40,068 bases of DNA, taken from JAHTBL01 sp038532735. GTDB lineage: Bacteria; Pseudomonadota; Alphaproteobacteria; Rhodobacterales; Rhodobacteraceae. Positions within the stretch are counted from its first letter, which is position 1. Each line of letters starts with the position of its first letter. The stretch is from positions 1 through 40,068 of the forward strand of contig JBCBAC010000017.1 in assembly GCA_038532735.1 (NCBI GenBank), given 5' to 3'. Under the pieces are notes generated by a model. The model ran no database searches, was not told where the DNA came from, and was given only the letters and a program-made list of their open reading frames with translations. The translations under genes and the position numbers were made by a program. This document shows positions 32,941 through 40,068 of this stretch, piece by piece.

Positions 32941-33797
32941 GACGATTTCCCTATTGAGAGCGCCATCTGATAAACCTCGCGGCGGGGCACGGAAAGAGCC
33001 CCGGCGACGACAGTTGCAGCGTCTTTGACAGAATGGGTTTTCAATGCGTCTTTCAAAGCGGCCTCAATATCTTTTTCTTCCGTCTCATTCTGCCCCGGTC
33101 GATCAATCAACACGACAACTTCGCCTTTGACATTGCGATTGGCGAAGTCATCCGACAGCTCACTCAGCGTGCCACGGGCAACTTCCTGAAACTTCTTTGT
33201 CAGTTCCCGGCATATCACGGCCTGTCTTGCGTGCCCAAGGGTATCGCACGCATCGGTTAACAAGCCGCTAAGGCGCTTGGGGCTTTCGTAAAGCACCAGT
33301 GTCCCGCTGATCTCGCGCAGTTCAGCCAGCCATGTCTGGCGTTGTGTTTTGGCGGAGGGCGCAAATCCTGCAAAGAAGAACCGGTCGCTGGGCAAGCCCG
33401 CGATTGCGAGCGCGGCCAGTACGGCTGAGGGGCCGGGCGTGCTGTCCACGTCCAATCCCGCCTCGATCGCGGCACGGGCGAGTTGGTAGCCGGGGTCGGC
33501 AACCAATGGCGTGCCCGCTTCCGATGCATAGGCCAGCGATTTACCCGCGCGCATGTCAGACACAAGACGCTCGCGCACGGCTGGGGTGCTGTGTTCGTGA
33601 TAAGCCACGACCTGACGTTCGCCCAGCGGAACGCCGTGAATTTCCATTAGTTTTCGCAAGGTCCGCGTATCTTCAGCCGCCAGAATATCGGCGGAGGCCA
33701 GCACATCCAGCGCGCGGAGCGTGATGTCGCGCGCGGTACCGATGGGGCTCGCGACAAAGGTCAGACCAGCGGATAATGGCACGATGCGGTGATTCAA
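32937..33797 (-). CDS. rsmI: 16S rRNA (cytidine1402-2'-O)-methyltransferase
   Basis: 286 residues from TTG 33795-33797 with AAGGGG 7 bases upstream. It is a tetrapyrrole-methylase-fold RNA methyltransferase that modifies C1402 in the ribosomal decoding centre. Blocks: TFVASPIGTARDITLRALDVLASADILAAEDTR, AYASEAGTPLVADPGYQLARAAI and FFAGFAPSAKTQR, all standard RsmI features. It is divergent from the lpoA-like gene across about 70 bases and coupled to yraN. Confidence 0.96.
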   Translation of the reverse strand: MNHRIVPLSAGLTFVASPIGTARDITLRALDVLASADILAAEDTRTLRKLMEIHGVPLGERQVVAYHEHSTPAVRERLVSDMRAGKSLAYASEAGTPLVADPGYQLARAAIEAGLDVDSTPGPSAVLAALAIAGLPSDRFFFAGFAPSAKTQRQTWLAELREISGTLVLYESPKRLSGLLTDACDTLGHARQAVICRELTKKFQEVARGTLSELSDDFANRNVKGEVVVLIDRPGQNETEEKDIEAALKDALKTHSVKDAATVVAGALSVPRREVYQMALSIGKSS

Positions 33798-33866
33798 GCC
33801 TAGACCCCTTGGTTGAGGCGTTTATGCTCCGCCTCAAACGCGGAGAATCCGCTTCGAGGGAGTGTT

Positions 33867-35060
33867 ATGACCATGATTGCCGTTTTCCAAAAGACCCGCA
33901 AGTCGGCCACACGCGCTTTGGTGGCGCTATCTTTTGCGCTGCTTGCAGCCTGTGAGCCCATCCAGATGACAGGGCCTGCGGGGGGCGGCAGCGGCCCGGC
34001 GATCAACACGGACGCACCTGTCCCGGTGGCCCTTTTGGTGCCGGGTGGTGGCGGTGCCGGAGACGGTCTAGTGGCCCGGGACCTGGAGAACGCGGCCCGG
34101 CTTGCCATGGCCGATCTGCGCGATGTGCAGATTGACCTGCGGGTCTACAATACCGGCGGCAATGCGCAGCAAGCCGCCAGTCTGGCCCAGCGCGCCGTAG
34201 ATGAGGGCGCCAAGATCATCCTTGGCCCGCTTTTCGCGGAAGCTGCCAATGCAGCAGGTGTCGCGGTGGCCGATGACGGTGTGAATGTGCTGTCCTTCTC
34301 CAACAACACCTCCATCGCCGGGGGCAATGTTTTCGTTCTGGGCAACACGTTTGACAACTCCGCCGACCGTTTGGTGAATTACGCGAAACGTCAGGGCAAA
34401 AAGCGTATTCTGGTGGTGCATGCGCGCAATCTGGCCGGCGAAGTCGGTCGCGATGCGATCCGCAAAGCGCTGGCGCGCCACGGCGTCGCGCAGGCCGGCA
34501 TCACCGATTACGAGTTCTCGCAAGAAGGCGTTCTAGCCGCGGTGCCGCGCATTGAAGGCTCTGTTACTGCGCAAAACGCAGACGCGATTTTCCTCACATC
34601 GGACACTGCAGGCGCTCTTCCGCTTTTCGCGCAAATGCTTCCTGAGGCGGGCGTCAGCCCGGAGAGCACGCAATATATCGGCCTGACCCGCTGGGATATT
34701 CCGCAGCAGACCCTTGCGCTGCCCGGTGTGCAGGGGGGGTGGTTCGCGCTTCCCGATCCGACGACATCCGCGCGGTTCCGGTCGCGCTACCAAGCAGCCT
34801 ACGGTGCCGCGCCGCATCCGCTGGCAGGTCTCGCCTTTGACGGGATCGCAGCCATCGGCGCATTGGTCGGCCAAGGCAACCGCGACGCGCTGCGCGGGCG
34901 GGCTTTGACCCAAGCCTCGGGCTTTGTCGGGACGAATGGCGTCTTTCGTTTGCGCGCAGATGGGACTAATCAGAGGGCATTGGCCGTTGCGACGGTCCGC
35001 AACAATCAGGTGGTGATCCTTGACCCTGCCCCAACAAGTTTCCGCGGCGCTGGTTTCTAA
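33867..35060 (+). CDS. Penicillin-binding protein activator (LpoA-like) lipoprotein
   Basis: 397 residues from ATG 33867, preceded by GAGGGAG. Signal and lipobox: RALVALSFALLAAC, with the lipid-modified Cys29. The rest has the type-1 periplasmic-binding-protein fold (VPVALLVPGGGGAGDGLVARDLENAARLAMADL; KIILGPLFAEAANAAGVAVADDGVNVLSFSNN). It is shorter than E. coli LpoA and lacks the N-terminal TPR domain, as is usual outside gammaproteobacteria. The location beside rsmI and yraN supports the LpoA assignment. It probably stimulates PBP activity from the outer membrane; this role is inferred from the family. Confidence 0.85.
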   Translation: MTMIAVFQKTRKSATRALVALSFALLAACEPIQMTGPAGGGSGPAINTDAPVPVALLVPGGGGAGDGLVARDLENAARLAMADLRDVQIDLRVYNTGGNAQQAASLAQRAVDEGAKIILGPLFAEAANAAGVAVADDGVNVLSFSNNTSIAGGNVFVLGNTFDNSADRLVNYAKRQGKKRILVVHARNLAGEVGRDAIRKALARHGVAQAGITDYEFSQEGVLAAVPRIEGSVTAQNADAIFLTSDTAGALPLFAQMLPEAGVSPESTQYIGLTRWDIPQQTLALPGVQGGWFALPDPTTSARFRSRYQAAYGAAPHPLAGLAFDGIAAIGALVGQGNRDALRGRALTQASGFVGTNGVFRLRADGTNQRALAVATVRNNQVVILDPAPTSFRGAGF

Positions 35061-37830
35061 CCCGGACGAGCTGACATTCGAGACAGCCCCGGCGCTGATC
35101 TGCCCGGCTGGCGAGATATTTGATGTCGAGGCACGGCAGGCAGAGCTTGACGCGGCGCTGGGCAAACTAACCGATCACGGTGACATTCGTGCTGAAACGG
35201 TGCGGCACCTGTCTGAGGCCCGCAAAGCGGGGCGCGACGCCATTGCTGCGGCCTTCAAAGCCGATCCGTTCAATTCGCGCGATGCAACGCGGAGCTATGC
35301 GTGGCTGACGGATCAGCTTGTGACAACGGCTTTTCGCGTGGCCACTCAAACCCTGCATCGGCTGCTCAGCCCCACGGAAGGCGAACAGCTTTGCGTCATC
35401 GCCGTAGGCGGCTACGGGCGCAACGAGATGGCGCCGCATAGCGATGTCGATCTGCTGTTTCTAACGCCTTACAAGATCACCCCCTGGGCCGAGAGCGTCA
35501 TTGAATCGATGCTCTACATCCTGTGGGATTTGCGCCTGAAGGTGGGCCATGCGAGCCGAACGGTCAAAGATTGCCTGCGCCTCGCACGCGAAGATTACAC
35601 GATCCGCACCTCCCTTCTGGAGATGCGCTGGCTGGACGGTGAAAAAGGTCTGGCACGCGCCTTACGGACACGGCTGACCGAAGAGCTTTTTGAGGGCACA
35701 GTCAGCGAATTCATCGACGCCAAGCTGGCCGAACGCGATACGCGCCACAATAAGCAAGGCGGGCAGCGCTACGTGGTGGAACCCAACGTCAAAGAAGGCA
35801 AAGGGGGCCTGCGCGATCTGCAATCGCTCTTCTGGATTGCGAAATACATGCATGGCGTCACTGACGCCCGCCAGCTTGTCGATCTGGGGATGTTCTCGGA
35901 CGAGGAGTTCGAGACCTTCGTACAGGCTGAGGATTTCCAATGGGCCGTGCGGTGTCATCTGCATTTGATCACCAATCGCGCGATGGATCAGCTGACCTTT
36001 GATCTGCAGGTCGAAGTGGCCGACCGCATGGGCTACAAAGACACCGCAGGGCGCCGCGCGGTTGAGCATTTCATGCAGGATTACTTCCGCCATGCGACCT
36101 CGGTGGGTGATCTGACGCGCATCTTCCTGACAGGTCTTGAGGCGATCCACGCCAAGTCCGAGCCGATGCTGGCGCGCATTTTCAAACGCAAGAAGAAGGT
36201 GCCCGAGGGATATGAGATCCTGCACAACCGGATCACGATTTCCGATGAGGCGACGTTTCTGGCCGACAAGCTGAACCTGCTGCGCCTTTTTGAGCAGGCT
36301 TTACGCACGGGCTACCTGATCCACCCTGACGCGATGCGCCTTGTCGCTGCCAATCTCGATCTGATTGATGACGAGATGCGGGACACGCTCGAGGCGCGGC
36401 GCATTTTCCTTGATCTGCTGCTGAAGCATGGCAACCCCGAACGTGCCCTGCGGCGGATGAACGAACTGGGCGTGCTGTCCGCCTTCATCCCCGAGTTTGA
36501 GCCCATCGTCGCGATGATGCAGTTTAACATGTATCACAGCTACACGGTGGATGAGCATACGATCCAGTGCATCTCCAACCTCGCGCAGATTGAGCGCAAG
36601 GAGTTGGTGGAAGAGCTGCCCGTCGTCTCTGGCATTTTGAAGGATGGCGTGAACCGCAAGGTTCTCTATGTGGCATTGCTGCTGCACGACATCGGCAAGG
36701 GCCGGGACGAGGATCACTCGGTTCTGGGGGCGCGCATTGCGCGCAAGGTGGCGCCCCGGCTGGGCCTCAAGAAGAAAGAGGTCGACACGGTCGAATGGCT
36801 GGTGCGCTATCACCTGCTGATGTCCGACATGGCGCAGAAACGCGATATCGCCGACCCGCGCACCGTGCGCGACTTCGCCAAAGCGGTGAAGTCAAAAGAA
36901 CGGCTGGATTTGCTGACGGTTCTGACCGTCTGCGATATCCGCGGGGTTGGTCCGAATACGTGGAATAACTGGAAGGCCGTCCTGATCCGCGCGCTTTACA
37001 GGCAGACGCGGCGGGCGCTGGAAACCGGGCTTGAAGACCTCAACCGTGAGAACCGTGGCGCGGAAGCCAAGAAGGCTCTGCGCGAGGCGCTTGACGGCTG
37101 GGACAGCAAGGATATCCGGACCGAAACCGCGCGCCATTACGACCCGTATTGGCAAGGTCTGCACGTGACCGCGCATGTGGTCTTTGCCCATATGCTGCGC
37201 GATATCGAGCTTGATGAGATCAAGATCGACCTGCATCCCGACGAGGATCGCGACGCCACGCGCGCCTGCTTTGCGATGGCCGATCACCCCGGTATTTTCA
37301 GCCGGGTCTGCGGGGCTTTGGCCATTGTCGGTGCCAATATCGTCGATGCGCGGACCTTCACCACGCAAGACGGCTTTGCGACAGCTGCTTTCTGGATCCA
37401 GGACGCCTCCGGCGCCCCCTATGAGGCCAGCAAACTGCCGCGCCTGAATCAGATGATCGAAAAGACCCTCAAAGGCGACGTCATCGCACGAGAGGCTCTG
37501 GCCCCCAAAGACAAGATCAAAAAGCGCGAGCGGGCCTTCAAAGTGCCCACCTCGATCACGTTCGATAATGAAGGCTCTGATATCTACACGATCATCGAGG
37601 TCGACACGCGCGACCGGCCTGGTTTGCTCCATGATCTGACGCAGACGCTTGTCGCCTCCAACATCTATATCGCAAGCGCCGTGATCGCGACCTATGGCGA
37701 GCAGGTGGTCGACACGTTCTACGTCAAGGACATGTTCGGTCTGAAATTCCATTCCGATGCCAAGCAGCGCACCATTGAAAAACGCCTCCGCGATGCCATC
37801 GCCAAAGGTGTGGAACGGGCCGGCGAATGA
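35020..37830 (+). CDS. glnD: Bifunctional [protein-PII] uridylyltransferase/uridylyl-removing enzyme
   Basis: 936 residues from TTG 35020, with AGGTGG 6 bases upstream and no later good start near the N-terminus. Domains: nucleotidyltransferase with GGYGRNEMAPHSDVDLL (130-146), a helical linker, an HD phosphohydrolase domain with HDIGKGRDEDHS (around 555), and two ACT domains (CFAMADHPGIFSRVCGAL near 750; TRDRPGLLHDLTQTL near 860). GlnD senses glutamine and uridylylates PII proteins. It overlaps the lpoA-like gene by 41 bases and murJ by 4 bases (ATGA), so the three are probably cotranscribed. Confidence 0.97.
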   Translation: MTLPQQVSAALVSNPDELTFETAPALICPAGEIFDVEARQAELDAALGKLTDHGDIRAETVRHLSEARKAGRDAIAAAFKADPFNSRDATRSYAWLTDQLVTTAFRVATQTLHRLLSPTEGEQLCVIAVGGYGRNEMAPHSDVDLLFLTPYKITPWAESVIESMLYILWDLRLKVGHASRTVKDCLRLAREDYTIRTSLLEMRWLDGEKGLARALRTRLTEELFEGTVSEFIDAKLAERDTRHNKQGGQRYVVEPNVKEGKGGLRDLQSLFWIAKYMHGVTDARQLVDLGMFSDEEFETFVQAEDFQWAVRCHLHLITNRAMDQLTFDLQVEVADRMGYKDTAGRRAVEHFMQDYFRHATSVGDLTRIFLTGLEAIHAKSEPMLARIFKRKKKVPEGYEILHNRITISDEATFLADKLNLLRLFEQALRTGYLIHPDAMRLVAANLDLIDDEMRDTLEARRIFLDLLLKHGNPERALRRMNELGVLSAFIPEFEPIVAMMQFNMYHSYTVDEHTIQCISNLAQIERKELVEELPVVSGILKDGVNRKVLYVALLLHDIGKGRDEDHSVLGARIARKVAPRLGLKKKEVDTVEWLVRYHLLMSDMAQKRDIADPRTVRDFAKAVKSKERLDLLTVLTVCDIRGVGPNTWNNWKAVLIRALYRQTRRALETGLEDLNRENRGAEAKKALREALDGWDSKDIRTETARHYDPYWQGLHVTAHVVFAHMLRDIELDEIKIDLHPDEDRDATRACFAMADHPGIFSRVCGALAIVGANIVDARTFTTQDGFATAAFWIQDASGAPYEASKLPRLNQMIEKTLKGDVIAREALAPKDKIKKRERAFKVPTSITFDNEGSDIYTIIEVDTRDRPGLLHDLTQTLVASNIYIASAVIATYGEQVVDTFYVKDMFGLKFHSDAKQRTIEKRLRDAIAKGVERAGE

Positions 37831-39365
37831 AGCCGATCCGGCTGGTCTCGGGGTTTCTGACGGTTGGAGTCTGGACCTTGCTCAGCCGCGTGCTGGGCTT
37901 TGTGCGGGATGCGACTATTGTCGCTCTGCTGGGCACGGGGCCGCTCTATGAGGCCTATGTGGTCGCGTTTCGTCTACCCAATATGTTCCGGCGTTTCTTT
38001 GCAGAAGGCGCGTTCAACACGGCTTTCGTGCCGATGTTTTCCAAAAAGGTCGAGGCGCAGGACGGCGCGCAGGACTTTGCGCAAGATGCGTTCAGTGGCC
38101 TTGCGACAATCCTGATCGTGCTGACACTTCTGGCACAGCTTTTCATGCCATGGCTGATCTACGCGATCGCCAGCGGCTTTGCGGGACAGGAGAAGTTCGA
38201 CATCGCGGTCGATTTCGCACGTATCGCCTTCCCCTACATCCTGTTCATCTCGCTCGCCGCTCTACTGTCGGGTGTTCTGAACGCGACGGGACGCTTCGCG
38301 GCGGCAGCGGCGGCCCCCGTGCTGTTGAACGTCCTCTTTATCTCGGCTGTCGCCATCGCCGTTCTGATAGATGGAAGCGTAGCCGACTGGCTGATCTGGG
38401 CAATCCCCGTGGCCGGTGTCGCGCAGCTTGCGCTGGTCTGGGTCGCAGCCTCTCGCGCGGGCTTCCGGCTGACCTTCCGCTGGCCACGCATGACCGCCGA
38501 TCTCAAGCGCCTTGCCGTGATTGCAGCACCCGCCGCCCTTGCAGGTGGCGTGGTGCAAATCAACCTTGTCGTGGGCCAGCAAGTCGCCAGCTATTACGAC
38601 CGCGCGGTCAGCTGGCTCTACAACGCAGACCGGCTCTATCAACTGCCCCTCGGCGTCGTAGGCATTGCCATCGGCATCGTGCTGCTGCCCGATTTGTCAC
38701 GCCGTTTGCGTGCAGGCGATGCAAACGGTGGTCAACAAGCCCTGACCCGCGCCGGGGAGCTGGCATTGGCCCTCACCATCCCTGCCGCTGTCGCGCTGAT
38801 GGTCGTGCCGATCCCGCTTGTCTCCGTCCTGTTTGAGCGTGGTCTGGTCACGCCGCAAGACACCGCCGCCACAGCCGCAGCGGTTGCGATCTATGGCCTC
38901 GGCCTGCCCTCCTTCGTGCTGCAAAAAGTGCTGCAACCGCTGTACTTCGCGCGCGAAGACACCAAGACGCCCTTCTATTTCGCCTTGGTCGGGATGATCG
39001 TGAACGCCGCTCTCGCCGTCGGTCTTGCCTATTCCATTGGCTGGCTCGCTTCGGCCATTGCTGCCACAGTCGCGGGCTGGGTCATGGTGCTTTTGCTGCT
39101 GATCGGAGCGCGCAAATTGGGCCCGGAGGCGCGTTTCGCCCCAGGGTTCGGCGCGCGTATCTTCAAGATCACGCTGGCCTCTGTCGGGATGGGCGTCGTC
39201 TTGTGGATCGGCAACCTGCTGATGACGCCAGGCCTGAACGCGGCAGGCATCCGCTACATTGCGCTCCTCGCGCTCGTCAGCATCGGCATGGCCAGCTACG
39301 CGATATTTGGCCAGTTGATCGGCGCGTTTCGCCTGTCAGAGTTTCGCGCGGCGTTGCGCCGCTAA
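37827..39365 (+). CDS. murJ: Lipid II flippase MurJ
   Basis: 512 residues with about 14 membrane helices. The MOP-superfamily features include the N-terminal FLTVGVWTLLSRVLGFVRD and FRLPNMFRRFFAEGAFNTAFVPMFS. Later blocks are FLSYYDRAVSWLYNADRLYQLPLGVVGIAIGIVLLPDLSR and VLQKVLQPLYFAREDTKTPF. It moves lipid II across the inner membrane for peptidoglycan synthesis. It is coupled to glnD by a 4-base overlap. The stop overlaps the convergent rhomboid-like gene stop by 4 bases (CTAA). murJ after glnD is common in alphaproteobacteria. Confidence 0.97.
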   Translation: MKPIRLVSGFLTVGVWTLLSRVLGFVRDATIVALLGTGPLYEAYVVAFRLPNMFRRFFAEGAFNTAFVPMFSKKVEAQDGAQDFAQDAFSGLATILIVLTLLAQLFMPWLIYAIASGFAGQEKFDIAVDFARIAFPYILFISLAALLSGVLNATGRFAAAAAAPVLLNVLFISAVAIAVLIDGSVADWLIWAIPVAGVAQLALVWVAASRAGFRLTFRWPRMTADLKRLAVIAAPAALAGGVVQINLVVGQQVASYYDRAVSWLYNADRLYQLPLGVVGIAIGIVLLPDLSRRLRAGDANGGQQALTRAGELALALTIPAAVALMVVPIPLVSVLFERGLVTPQDTAATAAAVAIYGLGLPSFVLQKVLQPLYFAREDTKTPFYFALVGMIVNAALAVGLAYSIGWLASAIAATVAGWVMVLLLLIGARKLGPEARFAPGFGARIFKITLASVGMGVVLWIGNLLMTPGLNAAGIRYIALLALVSIGMASYAIFGQLIGAFRLSEFRAALRR

Positions 39366-40048
39366 TCCCGCCGGATGCGCTGGCGAATATAGCGCCAGCC
39401 GCCCGGGCAGACGAAAACTGATGTGACGAACCCGGCCACGAAGCCTGCGATATCTGCGACCCAGTCCATTCCGCCGCCAAAGAGCAGCCCGAAGATCAGC
39501 TGAATGAACAGTAAAAACCCGATTAGCGTAAACGCCCGAAACTGATTGGCGCCATCATTCACAAGCCGCACCCAAAGCAGGAAGGTGAACGCGCCGATCA
39601 AGCCATATACCGCCGGATAGCCCCCAATCAGCGGAAAGGTTTCATCCAGCAACAGCCCGTACGCCAGCGCGCCTACAACCGCAGAGACCACAAAGACCGC
39701 AAGCACGGCCCAGGCGGCAAAGACCTCTCCCACCATCTTGCCGAGCGCGAGCAAAAACACGCAGACGAAAAGCGTGTGGGTGAACGTCAGATGTACGAAC
39801 GGGTAGCTCAAAAACCGGATCCAGTCGCTCGGCGTGCCCTCGCCACGCGCCAGCATCCGGTCGAAGATCTGGTTGAAGAATGAATAGTCGTTGATCGCCT
39901 GATTGCGCCAGCCCACGGCCTCTGGCCCACCAAGGATGCCGCGCTCCCCCAGAAGGAACATCAGCTCGATTCCGGCGATGAATAAAAACAGCGCCACCAC
40001 AATCGGCGGCAACGGATTGACCGGTGAGATATTGTTCTGCTCGCTCAT
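39362..40048 (-). CDS. Rhomboid-fold membrane protein without catalytic residues
   Basis: 228 residues with about six membrane segments. The frame resembles rhomboid proteases (FLSYPFVHLTFTHTLFVCVFLLALGKMVGEVF), but the catalytic GxSGxxYG motif reads GGYPAVYG (142-149), with Tyr144 at the serine position. The catalytic His region reads DWVADIAGFVAGF (195-207), with Asp199 at the His position. The Asn of the HxxxN pair is also absent (H91...V95). It is therefore predicted to be catalytically inactive, like the eukaryotic iRhoms, unless alignment moves these residues. AGAGAG precedes the ATG at 40046-40048. Confidence 0.85.
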   Translation of the reverse strand: MSEQNNISPVNPLPPIVVALFLFIAGIELMFLLGERGILGGPEAVGWRNQAINDYSFFNQIFDRMLARGEGTPSDWIRFLSYPFVHLTFTHTLFVCVFLLALGKMVGEVFAAWAVLAVFVVSAVVGALAYGLLLDETFPLIGGYPAVYGLIGAFTFLLWVRLVNDGANQFRAFTLIGFLLFIQLIFGLLFGGGMDWVADIAGFVAGFVTSVFVCPGGWRYIRQRIRRD

Positions 40049-40068
40049 CTGGCTCTCTTTCTTGACGG

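Noticed and set aside
1..40068. tRNA, rRNA, CRISPR arrays, insertion sequences or prophage genes
   Set aside because: The gaps are short and I saw no cloverleaf-like sequence, no spaced direct repeats and no transposase, integrase or phage proteins.

Overview
The window looks like a core-chromosome segment of a roseobacter-type alphaproteobacterium (Rhodobacterales). The evidence is GC-rich DNA with long open antisense frames, an RpoHII-type sigma factor, the pairing of YcjX and YcjF homologues, DUF938, ChaN, and a dimethylglycine dehydrogenase with a GcvT domain. I see no insertion sequences, phage genes, CRISPR arrays, rRNA or tRNA. Genes are tightly packed and no gap exceeds 300 bases.

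Layout. 1-5240 (minus strand): a translationally coupled run ycjX-like > ycjF-like > a thioredoxin-reductase-like flavoprotein with an N-terminal cyclic-nucleotide-binding fold, then a tandem hairpin and ileS, cut by the window start. 5343-6649 (plus): truA and a small exported protein with three TSxAE repeats and a strong terminator. 6714-11210 (minus): dnaE followed by a lipoprotein. 11336-12999 (plus): a DAO-family oxidase overlapping a DUF938 methyltransferase. 12990-16041 (minus): an anchored protein and a DMGDH/GcvT enzyme, divergent from panC-panB and a polytopic membrane protein (16201-18658, plus). 18655-20064 (minus): a 2-hydroxyacid dehydrogenase and a GNAT. 20150-20668 (plus): an exported SH3 protein. 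20665-27897 (minus): rpoH2 > chaN > coaBC > dut > membrane-anchored ThiF/MoeB-like > M3 peptidase > UbiG-like methyltransferase. 27993-31571 (plus): cobU, cobC-like, a GST with a YHS-like tail, comM. 31568-33797 (minus): rsmI, yraN, gshB. 33867-39365 (plus): lpoA-like, glnD, murJ. 39362-40048 (minus): a rhomboid-fold protein without catalytic residues.

Functional links. Several genes feed coenzyme A synthesis (panC, panB, coaBC). PanB consumes the methylene-THF that the divergently placed DMGDH-type enzyme is expected to make. A redox and stress theme recurs (rpoH2 with an RpoE-like promoter, ChaN, GST, GshB, the cNMP/TrxR-like protein). The lpoA-rsmI-yraN neighbourhood matches the arrangement known in E. 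coli, but here lpoA is divergent and runs into glnD and murJ.

Most genes are conserved housekeeping genes. The points most worth checking are the degenerate rhomboid, the CxxC-less TrxR-like protein in the ycjX/ycjF operon, the TSxAE-repeat exported protein with its palindromic upstream region, the tandem palindromes at gene ends, the paired CCCCGCGGGG palindromes, and four convergent gene pairs that share a 4-base stop/stop overlap.
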